64,000 nucleotides of DNA from Eutypa lata (GCA_022661535.1 JAKULF010000001.1:558001-622000); one strand, 5' to 3'; counted from the first letter of the stretch, positions 35,947 through 47,663 are shown. Made by a program: numbers and translations. The notes: a model not told the origin generated them from the sequence alone.

Positions 35947-37983
35947 ACTACGGGCCGGTAGGGAGGTAAGGGGGTGTTGGTTGCGGTTGAAGCGAAGCAG
36001 AAACGGCGGTGGGTTGAAGAGGCCGTGGGTGGTTGAAATAGACCCTTGGGGAGAGAGAGACGCGGGGAAGAGGTGAAAGAAAAGAGGGAGAGGGGAGCAA
36101 ATGAGGACTCTAGAAACGCTGGGACACGAAGAAGATCGGGTAGATCAGGGAAGAGGGTCAGATTTTAAGATCTTGCAGAGGTCGGGGCAGCACCATTAGT
36201 CATATAAACTCTCTGAGATCCGCTCATGAGTAAAAGTTTCGACCGAACGTGGGTCGCCTCGCCGACCACCGCCGCCCCCCCATAGGAGTCTGTGCATAGG
36301 AAAAGGGTCTGGAAAGGAATTGGACCCTGTCATCTTCGCCCCATACCTACAGATTCGTACGAGTTGATATATCCATGTTTAGGAGCGTGCAACCTACTAT
36401 GTAGGATGATATACACCATGTATGAAGTCCATGACGATTTGCTGCAAGCCACATTGAAAAAACGTTCCTTAACTTCTTAGCTCCAGTGTCAAGCTTTTTT
36501 TGAGCCGCATGCTCATACCATTTCCGGTATGGCTTATGTTTTCCAACTGTCCGCGTGGACGCTTGCTTATTATTAGCCAGTCGTCTGCCGGCCAGTCTGC
36601 CAGTCTGTCACTCCTTCTGTTGAGAAGGCAAGGAGGATCGGGTTCGTCCGGCGGCTGCTCCACAACTTTTCAAGCCCTTTCCTTTTCTAGTGTGGGTGAT
36701 GCTGACGTTAAGCTTTTTGTCCTCCGGCAATTACTCCAGATGGTGCGACCGGGTTTATTCGAATTTTGATGTCATTTCCATTTTCAATGATCATTACCCC
36801 GGCAGATCCGTGGCCACCGAGATCAGATATGGAAGTTAGGTGAGCGCTAACTCCACTAAACCTGCACTAGCTCCTGTACACGAGTGGGATACCCATAGAT
36901 AATTGTACCCAATCAGGTACAGTCTATTCGTATATCCTCGGTCATTATGTATATACCACGAAGTATAGCCGGCAACGAATTCCTACTTCCCATTTAGTTA
37001 CCCGTCATATTCCAGAAGCAAAGGCTCGCAGAAACTAGTTTTAACAAAGAAACACGCTATGTGGCTATCTACACCGAATATGGGAACTCATCCTACTTTA
37101 AGGGTCCTGGGGTCCTCTCCGAAATACGGATCATCGTGCTAATGAAATCCTGCTAAACATACCTACCTCTATATACGTTAGCGTCCTATCACATACAGTA
37201 AGTTGCTATATATAATATCAAAACGAGCTGGGGGTTCTCGTTATATCTGGGAGTTCTCATTATATCCAGGAGATATTAAATAATATACTCATGTCAGAAC
37301 ATTTGATAGATACTCAGTCCAGTTTGTGATAACATATCTTCTTAAAGTTAACAGCTTCGTTTAATAAAACTTAAGTCCGAAATAGGTCAAGTACGTCCCA
37401 TCGACAACTCAGTTAGCTCTTAGTTTTTACAAGCAAAACAGGCTGAACAGCGGTATTGAATCTGGGCATTCTGTTTAGTTTCTTGTCATGACACACAATA
37501 AAGTAATACTTATGTAAGTATTGGAAAACATAGAGTTGATCTCTCCAATATCATAGGGAAACTTGACAATTTCCGGGTTCATCAATGTTTATCAACCCTC
37601 GTTTTATATTGTATTACTAATGCATTGTGTAGATTTGGTTTCACATTGGTACTATGACATCTTGAAGCTAGCGAAAGGACATTTCTATATATGAAGACGG
37701 CCGAAGAAAAGGCTAATAATTAGCACTAATATTTTAGCTTGGAGTATTAGCCCTGTCCTTCTCTAGGACACATTGCACATAACACGTTGTATGAGGTTAG
37801 TACTGTAAAAGTAGTATAGAACGCTTGGGCCATAAATCAATTCTCTCAATATACATATGTAGAGTTGCGTGGGGGAGTGATAATGGCAACCCTATACGTA
37901 ACTCAGAATTGCCAACGAATAGGCAACCAGGAGCAACTTCTTTATTGCCCTGGGACGGCAATGCGATTAAAACTTCTTGCCGA
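35947..37983. other. intergenic, nothing recognised
   Basis: About 2 kb between the permease start and the 3' end of the PARP-like gene. The first 250 nt are purine-rich with a GGGAGAGAGAGA tract, a likely permease 5' UTR/promoter. The rest is AT-rich without a gene. Confidence 0.5.
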
Positions 37984-39603
37984 TCACAGGTCGTCCAAAG
38001 TATCCATCTCCTGCCCCTCTCTACCTTGTGCCTGCTTCTCCTTGGCTTCGAGGAGGCGACCTGATTTGATTCGACGATATGTCTCCTCCATCGATATTAT
38101 AGTATCACTGCTAGTAGGTAAGATATCATCCATATTGGCGATGTTGAGTGTACTAGTCCTCTCAGAGAATTCATAAAGACTAGGAGGTAGAAGGAACACA
38201 TATCGCACCATGACTGTATCCTGCTGAGAATCAACCTCTGATTCGAAGATATATGAATCATTACTGACAACCTCGACGCCAAACAATACCACCGCATCAT
38301 TGAATGCGCTGTTCTTCCAACCTCTTAGGGAGAATCGTGGCGCTATACTGTTTATCAACCCGTGTGTGATTGAGTCAGCCGGCTCCTCGGAGCCAAACAC
38401 TGTGTCAAAGTGCTCTGAGGCCTTCAATCCTTCCTGAAGAATATTGAATAGGTTGTCAGGTGAAGTACCATGAAATCCAGCAAAACCGCTTCCTATGTGT
38501 GAGGATGCCAACTCTTTCTCAAACGCGGTTTGCTGTTCGATGTTGCCATTGAGTAGAAGGAATTGTCCGGCCCCGGGCAGTTCAGAAATATGCGCGGTTT
38601 CTAGGGCAGTAACAGTAACCAAGGTCCCGTCAAATTCAAAACATAGCCAATTGAGCAGGGCCTCGCGTGCATTCCGAAATTCACGAGGCTCAAGAAGCTG
38701 TGATACAGTAGTCCCAGAGGAAATGGCCGGGAATGAATCGAGGACATCGTGAAGTTGTTCCTTGTCTATTGGGCAGGTGGGGGGTAAATTGGTCTTGAAC
38801 CTCGGTCGTAAGTTTAGAGAGCTTCTCCTGGAAATATTCTGAGCCTCGTTCCAAGTAGTAGACCCCAAGCAGCAAAGGAGAAAGTCTAGAACACCAGGGT
38901 CTCGTAAAAACGGAGCCAATCTGGTTGTCAAGGGGAAGTTCTCAAACTCCTTGCGGCATGCCTCGGAACAAGGCAAGGGTCTAAAGACTTTGCAGTCGAG
39001 ACCTTTACCACAGATAAGACATTTTACTGTTGGGTCGCTGCTGGCAACTTCGACGATTTTGTCATAAATCTTTTGCGCAGTCCATTTTCCCTGACCGAGG
39101 AGCTTGTGGAGTTTCCGACTCAAGGTATCGGTCAGGAAGTTAGGCTCGGTGTTGCAGAATACAAAATCCTTCCACGGTCCATCGGTGGTACAGTAATTGT
39201 GGTGGTACTCAAATTCGCGATCTCTAGGCGGACAATGAATACAGAAACCCACATAATCATTGTTTTCATGGCATAGAAACTCCAGGCGGAAGAGGATGGA
39301 TTTGGCACTCTCCTTGACACCCCAGGCAATGCGGTGAAACTTCGTGAGGGTGTGGAAGGGGATATCGAATTCATATTGTTCATTGCCAACATTATGGACA
39401 AACTCCGATATCGCTCTAGAAATAGGGAACCTGACTTGGTTTAAGCGCAAGTTCGAAAGTCGTAGGTGGATGTCTTCCTCTTCGAGGTCACCACCCCCCT
39501 GGGTAGAAGTCTGAGCAGCTCCTCGTAGATTGTATGTGTGACATACAACTGGCTTTTTGCGCAACTCGTCGGCGTCCTCTGAAATTCTGCGTTTATGGCC
39601 CAT
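37984..39603 (-). CDS. PARP-like ADP-ribosyltransferase (PARP6/8/E2-PARP type, putative)
   Basis: A single-exon frame of 539 residues if it starts at MGHKRRISED (39603); the frame is open 36 codons further to an ATG at 39711, but that extension looks non-coding. The N-terminal half is unassigned. A Cys cluster, CLICGKGLDCKVFRPLPCSEAC, precedes the catalytic region, as in PARP6/8 and fungal E2-linked PARP proteins. The catalytic part starts FAGFHGTSPDNLFNILQEGL, where His378-Gly is the NAD-binding His of the H-Y-E triad, and continues through WKNSAFNDAVVLFGVEVV to VMVRYVFLLP, matching the fungal group's W-NS... and VRYL strands. I do not see the canonical Tyr motif (GxYF) or a clear catalytic Glu, so activity, if any, would be mono-ADP-ribosylation. 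No ubiquitin-conjugating domain is visible. The family call rests on the HG and WKNS regions; it is probable, not certain. Confidence 0.65.
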   Translation of the reverse strand: MGHKRRISEDADELRKKPVVCHTYNLRGAAQTSTQGGGDLEEEDIHLRLSNLRLNQVRFPISRAISEFVHNVGNEQYEFDIPFHTLTKFHRIAWGVKESAKSILFRLEFLCHENNDYVGFCIHCPPRDREFEYHHNYCTTDGPWKDFVFCNTEPNFLTDTLSRKLHKLLGQGKWTAQKIYDKIVEVASSDPTVKCLICGKGLDCKVFRPLPCSEACRKEFENFPLTTRLAPFLRDPGVLDFLLCCLGSTTWNEAQNISRRSSLNLRPRFKTNLPPTCPIDKEQLHDVLDSFPAISSGTTVSQLLEPREFRNAREALLNWLCFEFDGTLVTVTALETAHISELPGAGQFLLLNGNIEQQTAFEKELASSHIGSGFAGFHGTSPDNLFNILQEGLKASEHFDTVFGSEEPADSITHGLINSIAPRFSLRGWKNSAFNDAVVLFGVEVVSNDSYIFESEVDSQQDTVMVRYVFLLPPSLYEFSERTSTLNIANMDDILPTSSDTIISMEETYRRIKSGRLLEAKEKQAQGREGQEMDTLDDL

Positions 39604-40003
39604 CGTGCGAATATTTCCCTGGATGGTAAATGGTAACCTTGAGAAACTTGCCTGACGTGTGAATGCTAGTGAAAGGAGGGAAAAGGGGAATTTAGTATAT
39701 AGGCAGGGCATCTCAATAATTTATACTTGAAAAGATTCCACCCGAAGGCACTGAATCTCAGCAGATAAATAATGCCTAAGATCGCCTTTATATGCCTTGA
39801 AAAGAGACCAGGCTCCATATTAAGACAATAATCGAGTCAAGATAAAGAAATAGCGAGGGCCTTAGAAATAATATATTTATGGTCCCCGGGGCTTTATAAA
39901 ACATTTAACTATTGTGGAAAATAATCCGAGGCATTAAGCTTCATTATATTCAAATAGCCGCTAAACCACCATGCTTTTAAGGAGATAAGGAATGAGGTTA
40001 ATT

Positions 40004-40031
40004 AAGGTTAAAAACAATTTAATAATATTAA
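40004..40031 (+). repeat. left terminal inverted repeat
   Basis: Begins AAGGTTAAAAACAATTT and is reverse-complementary to 40685-40712 with one mismatch. Confidence 0.7.
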
Positions 40032-40684
40032 CGCATTAATTAATATATATTAATTAATACGTTATTTTAATTAATTAATATTAATTTTTCGAATATTAAT
40101 ATTAATTAATTAATAAAGTTATATTAATATTAATATTATTAATATATTAATATTACGTAAATAATTTAATAAAATTTAAGTTATAATTAATTAAAATGTT
40201 AATATATAAAAAATATATTTATATATTTCGATTTTATATTAATAAATTTAATAATAAAAATTTTATTTTTATATAATACTTTAATTATTATATGTAATTT
40301 ATTATTATAAATTTTATAATGTTTTTTTTTATTAATTTAATTATTATTATATTAATATTTTAAATTTAATAAATAAATTTAATAAATAAGTTTAATAAAT
40401 TTAATTAAAATATTAAAAATTATATTTACGATAATTATATAATAATAATAATTAATAACTTTAAAATAATAAATTTTAAATTTAATTATAAGTTTAATAA
40501 ATTTATATAAATGGTTTATATATATAATATTTATTTTAATATATAATTTATTAATAAATATATATATTAATTATATTAATAATATTAATATATTAATTAA
40601 TAACATTAATTAATACGTTTTTTTAATTAATTAATATAAGATAAAAATATATTAATATTAATTTAATTAATATAAAGTAAGTGA

Positions 40685-40712
40685 TTAATATTATTAAATT
40701 GTTTTTAACTTT
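40685..40712 (-). repeat. right terminal inverted repeat
   Basis: Ends AAATTGTTTTTAACTTT; pairs with the left repeat. The single difference, T for C, is the kind of change RIP makes. Confidence 0.7.
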
Positions 40713-41676
40713 AAGGTTAACGGTCCGTTATTGATTGCGGATTATATAAAAATGCAATATGTTTATTAGTACCGTAACCTAGTGTACGACGGTGCACTTC
40801 GGCACTGTAAACTATACAGGTCTACTGATGATAAAAACTTATAGCTAAGTGCTGTTAGTATTTTAGTTGATATTTATAACACCTAACCTGGTTTTAGCAA
40901 CTTTCAGGGGATTCTTGGTACGTATAAGATCCTCTGAGAATTAGAGAGCATTGTCAGCCTCGTATAGGGCCTGGGGATATTCATTTGCTAACTCGCATAT
41001 GCCTCGCAATGAGATATGAGGAAGAGTGGTTGAAGATAAATGTCGAACGAGTTCAGCCCCTATTAATAAGAACTTATATCACGAATTGCCCTTATTTCGG
41101 GGACATGCAACATATTTTACAGGGGATCGCCTAGATATGTGAACCAATTAAGCTTGTTCATTTCCCTTATGGGTTCGCATCTTCGGAACAGCCCTTATTT
41201 CCCCTATGCTTTGAACTTTGAAGAATAGGGCTGAGTACTTAGGTAAGTAAGCCTGCGTCATCGCGCGCACCTATAAAAACAGGGTTTGAGTATCGATACC
41301 TACACTTTGAAATGGATTCAGCAAAGTCACTACAGCGCATTAAAGAGGGGTAGTTTGGATATGGTGTTCGGTTTGGTTTCTTCGCGATCTGCTCGGCCCC
41401 GAGAAGTGAGCGAATACTATGCGGTGGCTGTCAGTCATGTGACATAGATGTTAGCTACACCGCATTCTATTCGCACGTTTCTCGGCTTAAGTAGATCATG
41501 AAATAAGCATGATTATAAATCCATGAAATAATGTTGGAGGGTTCATTTCGGTGAATCTATAAATACTAATGTCGCCTGAGGGACAGTTCTAATGTATCCC
41601 ATCGTATGAACTCAACACTACCAAGCCAGTCTTATTATTGAAAAATATTTCCCACGATCAGAAGACCATTTTGATA
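40713..41676. other. intergenic, upstream of the NmrA-like gene
   Basis: No gene seen. Composition returns to normal directly after the A+T-rich element. The 3' part should hold the promoter of the gene starting at 41677. Confidence 0.45.
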
Positions 41677-42872
41677 ATGCCTGATAGGAATATCATCACA
41701 GTCTTCGGCGCCACAGGGAGACAAGGAGGCGCAGTCGCATCGACCTTTCTCCATGACCCGAAGCTCAAGGACGAGTGGGTAGTCCGCGCTGCCGTCCGCA
41801 ATGTTTCTAAGGAGTCGGCCAAACAGTTAGCCGAACAGGGTGCCGAGGTGGTAGCCGTACGTAATTGGGCAACCTAACTCCTTTATCCCTTGATCACAAC
41901 GGAAGATTGATTTACAGTACTAACTAAGTATCTTGATAGGCTAACCTTGATGACAAAGCCTCCCTAGTCCGAGCTATGACGGGCGCGTACGCTGCTTTTG
42001 GCGTCACCAACTATTGGGAGAAGGTTAACATGCAGTACGAAATCCAACAGGGCAAGAACCTGGCAGATGCTGCGAAGGTTAGTATCTAACTATTCTAGGA
42101 GGTCAACGATCATTTTGCTCCCCTATCAAAAAACTAACTGTGCCGTATAGGAAGCTGGTGTCCAGCATTACATCTGGAGCTCGTTAGATGATGTCAAGAA
42201 GAGTGAGGGACATAATGCTATCCACCCCATCGGTGTACCGACAGCTAACTATGTTCTCCTCTGTTAGTCTCAAAGGGAAAACTCCAGAAAGTGTACCACT
42301 TCGACAGCAAGGCGGAAGTCGAAGACTACGTAAGGACCCTCGGGATCCCAGCGACGTTCTTCCTAGCAGGTTTCTACATGTCAAACATCCCAGAAGACCT
42401 CTTCAAACCTATGCCGACCGCGGACGGCAACAACAGCAGTCTCGTATGGACGTTCAAGATCCCGTGCGCGGCTAGTACTCCCATCCCGACGTTCGATACG
42501 CGGGATACCGGTAAGTACGTCAAGGCGATCGTCCGAAACCGGGACGTACTGCTTGGCAAGCGCTTCCTCGGCGCGAATGCGTACATAACGGTGCAAGAGA
42601 TGGTGGACGCGTTCGCACGCGCGTTCCCCGAAGAGGCGGGGAAGACGGCGCGGTTCCTCCAGGTCTCCGACGAGGTTTACCGCGCGAGCCTGCGTAGCCA
42701 GGGTAGCCCTGAGTTCATCGTCGATGAACTCGCAGAGATGGGGCGCCTGCTGGACGAGTACGGTTACTTCGGCGGCGAACCCCTTGAGGAGTCGCTGAAG
42801 TACGTCGAGGATCCGTTGGTAAGCTGGGAGGAGTATATTAAGAGTGTTGAGGAATTTGCGGGTTTGAAATAA
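41677..42872 (+). CDS. NmrA-like NAD(P)-binding protein
   Basis: Predicted 324-residue protein of the NmrA-like/atypical SDR family. Four exons: 41677..41856, 41940..42077, 42151..42202, 42268..42872; all introns have GT-AG ends and CTAAC-like branch sites (GTACGT, GTTAGT and GTGAGG donors). The N-terminus MPDRNIITVFGATGRQGG carries the Rossmann motif GxxGxxG at residues 11-17. VRAAVRN and FGVTNYWE follow, then the family's HYIWSSLDD and the substrate-side YHFDSKAEVEDY. NmrA of Neurospora and Aspergillus binds oxidised dinucleotides and restrains the nitrogen activator AreA/Nit2, but most paralogues are of unknown function or are reductases. Its position beside amide- and ring-catabolising genes makes either a redox sensor or a pathway reductase possible. 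The ATG at 41677 is chosen because it directly precedes the Rossmann strand. Confidence 0.88.
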
Positions 42873-43448
42873 TGGGGTCCAGAACGTAAATAGATTAGAA
42901 ACCAAGTGTTTATAATAGAATATGCCCAAGAGAATGTGGTCCGGTAGATGTGGCTAGTCATCACTTTCGGCATATTCTACAGAAGTCGAGGTGGAATACT
43001 TTTCTAATTTCAAGAATGAACCATTATAAACATGGATATCCGTGATAATCGACCTTAAACAATACGCGAATAGTCCGAAGAAGGAATGCCAAGCAAAGAA
43101 TTATACCGTATACTCGGCTGTCACCGGCGTCACAACGGGGGACTACCGGACCCACTGCGGCCGATTAAATGGGGTCATCGAACTCCTTTATTCCTTTTTT
43201 AGCATCAAGTCTATAGGCCCATAAATCCTACCTGATCTAAGTCGGTGTGCTTAATCTTCATTTCTATATTGAGGCCGATAGATAAGGGCGGCGGGGTTAG
43301 CTTCCCCAAACCAATTAACCTACCTGCATTTGTCACGCATCATTCAGCTTTTTGTCTTGAGACAGAGATTACCCTCGAAGAATTTAGATAAAGAGGAATA
43401 TTAGGATGTGACTTGAACTGCTGTTCCCTTCTGTAGCCATACGCCGCT
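42873..43448. other. intergenic, nothing recognised
   Basis: About 580 nt between two plus-strand genes. It should contain the NmrA-like gene's 3' UTR and the ALDH promoter. Confidence 0.45.
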
Positions 43449-45768
43449 ATGAGCTCCGAGATGGGTGGCCGAGTGCCGCATGGACCTCCAAGAACCGAGT
43501 TTACCGGTAACTTCATTGACAACGCCTTTGTGCTGGTACATTCAGGAGTCCATCCCTCAACCTAGATGGGTATGCAACATGGGGAGACTATTTTCTAACG
43601 ATCGACTAGTCCAATGCCGAGAGATGGTTACTGGTGCTGGATCCTTGCACAAAAGCTGTCTTGACCCGAGTGCCGAAATCAAATCCGGATGAAGTCCGTC
43701 AGGCTGTAGATAGCTGTGTCGCTGCGTTTAGCATCTGGAGTATCACCAATAAAGGAGAACGCCAGGATCGACTCCTCCTTCTTTCTTCCTTGATCCGCAT
43801 GCACGAAGCCGAGATAGTGAGTCCCTTAACGTGGTGCACGCCTAGACGCAATGGTGTGTTGCATACTATGGGTATGGTCATCGTTCTAATGTCCATCGCT
43901 CTCTACAGGCTAGCACTATCGTCGATGAGAGCGGAAGAACTTTCCCTGATGCCTTGTCTGAGGTGCGTCGCGGCATTGACATGGTCAAGTTTGCTGCCAC
44001 GTGCGTGGATCACATGGGCGAAAGGGGGGAGACCAAGTCAAACATCCAGATTTATACAGATAGATATCCTATCGTGAGTACATACATATGCTATATTGAC
44101 GTGCTAGCAGAGGCCTAGCCGGTGATGACCAACGGACTGAGTGTCTTCTCATAGGGTGTTTGTGCAGCTATAACGCCTTTCAATCTCCCCTTTCTTGTTC
44201 CCCTCTGGTGAGTGTTACCAATCTTACTTCTATCGCCACGCCACGAAATATTGATGTTTCCCGAGGTCCATTCCCTTCGCGCTTGCCATGGGAAATACTG
44301 TGCTGTGCAAACCATCTGAACTATGGTATGGTCCTGCTATCTTTGAGAAGAGTTGCATACTCCACGCCATGGACAACCGCTAAGGGTTTCCCAGTCCGAC
44401 GGCCTCGCTGTGGATCGCGATTCTAGTCCAGAACGCAGGGTTCCCCCCGGGGTGTTTGAACATCGTCCACGGCGACGGCGAAGTCGCCCGCTGGATTGCC
44501 AAGGAACCCGGGATACAAGCAGTGTCGGTTGTAGGGTCGGAAACAACTGGCGACGCTCTCTGGACTGAGTCCTGTCTTCACCGAAAGAGGATACAGGCCA
44601 ACGTGTCTAGCTATAACCACGCCGTCATCATGCCTGACAGCCCCAAGGACTTCGCCATCAACGCTGTCATCGAGTCGACTTTTGGTGCTGCTGGACAACG
44701 GTGTACGGCCCCGCGAATCGCGGTCTTGGTTGGTAGTGCTTGCGAATGGATCGAGGCTATGGTCGCGAGGGCATCGAGACTTGTTGTTGGAGATGGTCGA
44801 GAAACGAAGGTGGATCTGTAAGTTTGCACCAAACTTATACGACAGTATCTGACGTTAACCCTTGGGCCCTCGTGGAAGTGGACCAGTTATTACCGCCAGC
44901 GCGAAAACCAAGATTTTGGCACAAATCGAAGATGCTCTGCGAGAGGGTGCGCACCTGGAACTGGACGGACGCCAGAACGCTTGCACTACAAACCCTAAAG
45001 GAAGTTGGGTAGCCCCTACAGTAAGCCCGCGCCCCTCTCTCTTAGGGAGCAGTTACCATGACTGACCGAGAAACATATCCTCTCCGGAGTCACCCCTAAC
45101 ATGAACTGCTACCAACAAGAGATTTTTGGTCCCGTTCTTCTCTGTGTCAAAGTAGGCAGTCTGGAAGAAGCAATAGCTACCGTGAATAATTGCCCTAGTG
45201 CGTATCATACTAACCCCCTTGGTGTTAAGCCAATTGGCATGCTGATTTGAATGGTACTGTAGAAGGAAACGGTTAGAGACCACACCGGATTCTATGGGTT
45301 TTCTAAACCTTTCTAACCTGTCAATAGGCTGTTCAATATTTACCAACTCGGGTGCGTCCGCAAGGCAGTTTCAACGTTTCGTAAATGTTGGGCTTGTCAA
45401 CATCAACAATCCTAGTACAGGTTCGTATATACCTAACTCAAACAAATTCACTGAATATTGTCCCTGATTACTGACTTCATGTATAGCTCCGCCTGCCGGG
45501 TTCAGTTTTACTTCCAACAAGTCATCTTTTCTAGGAGGTAAATAAGCGAGTGAACTATGGAGTTACTAGGTCGATACTAACTATGTGATAGAGACTCATT
45601 TCTATGGAGTTGATGCAATCAGGGTAAATTCTACTGGACCATTTGCTTTCTCATTCCACATGATAAATATTTCTTACTAACTAAGCAAAGTTCTTTACAT
45701 ATACCAAGACCGTCGCATCTCTCTGGCATCATCCAGATCAGCAAGCTTTAGCTATGACCCCCCGTTAA
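43449..45768 (+). CDS. methylmalonate-semialdehyde dehydrogenase-like aldehyde dehydrogenase (ALDH6 family)
   Basis: The known family oxidises malonate/methylmalonate semialdehyde to acetyl-/propionyl-CoA. I assemble twelve exons: 43449..43535, 43610..43816, 43909..44073, 44155..44207, 44266..44325, 44395..44817, 44879..45020, 45071..45197, 45328..45420, 45487..45537, 45592..45623, 45691..45768, for about 505 residues. Family blocks appear in order: FIDNAFV, LDPCTKAVLTRVPKS, IVDESGRTFPDALSEVRRGI, GVCAAITPFN, NTVLCKPSEL, NIVHGDGEVA, NHAVIMPD, FGAAGQRC with catalytic Cys294, LGPVITASAKTKI, EIFGPVL, TYTKTVASLW. Differences from the mitochondrial enzyme: no targeting peptide (starts MSSEMGGRVP), and the junction near 45197 gives NNCPS where NP-YGN is usual; a weaker donor at about 45219 is an alternative. 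Many small exons make the model fragile, but no nonsense codon is needed. Substrate could differ from methylmalonate semialdehyde. Convergent with the next gene. Confidence 0.78.
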
Positions 45769-45983
45769 CCGACTCGACCTATCCATCGATGATGTCATCC
45801 ATCGAGATTCATATGATAGTACAACCGTACCAATCCCAAGCCTCCTTAGATCTTACGCATAATTTGGGGGCCTTGCGGCGCCGCATTGGGCTTATCTGTG
45901 TCGTAGTTGTATCGCTTGCTATTTCGATGGGATAGTGTAAGCAAATGCCCGTGTAGCAGTTTAAAACGGGGTGGCAAAACTTA

Positions 45984-47170
45984 CTAGCCACCGTACCGTG
46001 CCGAAGCGTATTCCGCCATTGTCATGGTCTCTGTGGGCTCCTGGTACCCGAGTTTCTTTAATATAGGGCTTGATGGAGGAACGATCGGGCATGTGTCGAA
46101 GGGGCGGACGAAATAGATCACGGTGATACGCCTGGGACAGTAATAGTTAATAACTATGACTATGACTAATAATTCAGTCAGTCAATCTGAGATACGAAAC
46201 CTACATGTTGTTCTCCTGATCCTTGGGTGGCCGCACCACCCGGTGAATCGTGGGCTTAAGATATCCACCAGTGAGGTGACCCAGCGCCTCCCCGACGTTG
46301 ACGACGAGGCTGCCCTCTACGTACTTGACATACTTCCACTCATCATCAGGGTCGAGAATCTGGAGTGAAGTGATGGGCTGGTTGAACAGGAACGTCAAAC
46401 TGCCCCAGTCCGCGTGGCCAGGGAGGTAGAGATCCTGGTACTTCTCGTTTTCTTCCTCAGTTCGCGGCTCGTATCGCATGTACCGCAAGAAGCTCTCGCA
46501 CTTGGTCTCGTACGTGTGCGTGTTGGTGTAGGTGTCGATCGGCACCTCGAGAGCCATCGCGAGGAGGATGAACAGCTTCCTGCAGACCACCTTGTGAAGA
46601 TGGAACGACAGCTCCTTGGCGTCCTGTGAGTACTCCTTCGCCACCGGCGGCATGTGGGTGTCCACCTCGTCGCACAGTTCCGAGTGGAATCGCGGATAGT
46701 TGAAGTGGTCGATGGTGGGATGGAGACCATTGGCCGCGCCTAGCTGCTTCGGCTTGAAGCCAGTGAAGCGGCCTTCCTGAGCCCGCTCCTTAGTCGCGTA
46801 GTATGGCGCCTTCTCCTCCTCGGGCAGCGTCAAGATCGTGTTGGCGATATCCGCATGGCGAGCGATCGTCTTGAGTGATATGCCATGGTTCACAAGGTAT
46901 AGGAAACCTGTAGTGTGCACGCTTTCTAGGAAGATCTTGGCTAACTCATTTCGTGCTTCTGGGCCCTTGTCAAACTCCGCAAGGTCGAGTTGTAGAAGAT
47001 TGGCCCACGGCACTGTTCCATAAGTTTGCTATGCATGAGTGACACTAATATGCTGACCATAAGCAATCGAAGGGGTCATTTTACTTACGTTCCTCCTTAG
47101 TAGGGACCGCCTGTTGGAAAGGAATCAATGGTGTCACCTTCACAGGTTCGGGGCTCTCTACGTGTGGCAT
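45984..47170 (-). CDS. 2-oxoglutarate/Fe(II)-dependent oxygenase (IPNS-like)
   Basis: Predicted 345-residue non-haem iron oxygenase with an N-terminal DIOX_N and a C-terminal 2OG-FeII_Oxy domain. Exons 47170..47089, 47012..46205, 46131..45984; introns GTAAGT...GGAACAG and GTAGGT...TCCCAG. Splicing joins PTKEE to LPWANLLQLDL and adds the C-terminus RITVIYFVRPFD...EYASARYGG. Iron ligands: His227-x-Asp229 in PGHADWGS and His284 in TIHRVV. The 2-oxoglutarate-binding RxS/T is Arg298-Ile-Thr300. FLYLVNHGI is the usual N-terminal motif. The family covers hydroxylation, desaturation and ring formation, including thymine 7-hydroxylase and xanthine-type enzymes in fungi; the substrate here is unknown. 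It lies tail to tail with the ALDH gene (215 bp between stops) and its promoter side faces the large A+T island. Confidence 0.9.
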
Positions 47171-47474
47171 GGTGAACACTAATTTGTAGCAATTCGTTCT
47201 CGACTTTAAACAGAGTTGACATTCAATTCCTCGGAGTCAGTCTGAGATGGTCTGTCTTTCTCACTTCCACCTTGCTGTTTCTCGAAAGAACTTTTTTATG
47301 TATAACTTGTGCCCCGGGCCTTCTTCCATGACAGTCGGACCAATCTGCCATTCTCAACATGGTCCTAAACTTCCGCCGATCGTGCCCGACCTGCCAGTAT
47401 CTTCACCACAGCTGGACACTACACCATTGTATTTGATACAACCTCCGCGCATGCTTCGCAATTTATCATAACCC

Positions 47475-47663
47475 CGATAAACTCCTTGCGTGCCCCGAGT
47501 GGAGAGGTTATAGTTTAAGATAGCTTATCAACTTCATGTCTGTCACTTATCGCGTCCTATCTATGTTTGGGCAAGCAATATCAAGTCTATCAATTGAGGT
47601 CTTGCTAAGCTGAACATGGTTTAGTAACGGGCTTGTGCCTCGAAACGAACTGAAATCCGATAA
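47475..47663. promoter_or_regulatory. group of HGATAR sites upstream of the oxygenase gene
   Basis: Matches to HGATAR (AreA/Nit2-type GATA-factor site) on either strand at 47475 CGATAA, 47518 AGATAG, 47525 TTATCA, 47547 TTATCG, 47557 CTATCT and about 47658 CGATAA, 300-490 bp upstream of the ATG at 47170. About one per 340 bp is expected by chance, so this is enriched, but it was picked by eye. Confidence 0.4.

Larger units (their letters stand above)
40004..40712. mobile_element. A+T-rich RIP-degraded element with terminal inverted repeats
   Basis: About 0.7 kb of almost pure A+T bounded abruptly by normal sequence. Its ends, 40004-40031 and 40685-40712, are reverse complements at 27 of 28 positions; the one mismatch is a C/T transition. 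There is no coding capacity. This fits a non-autonomous DNA transposon (MITE) or the remains of a larger one, mutated by repeat-induced point mutation. I could not identify a target-site duplication with confidence. Confidence 0.6.

Noticed and set aside
39604..39711. 36-codon N-terminal extension of the PARP-like frame
   Set aside because: Its composition is hydrophobic/Ser-rich, unlike the rest; the downstream ATG (MGHKRRISED) gives a more normal start, although a short leader cannot be excluded.
44818..44862. Apparent broken splice acceptor in the ALDH gene
   Set aside because: At first the frame seemed to need an acceptor that is absent before GGGCCC. An acceptor at GTGGAAG (44878) joins VDL to GPVITASAK exactly as in the family, so the gene is not broken there.
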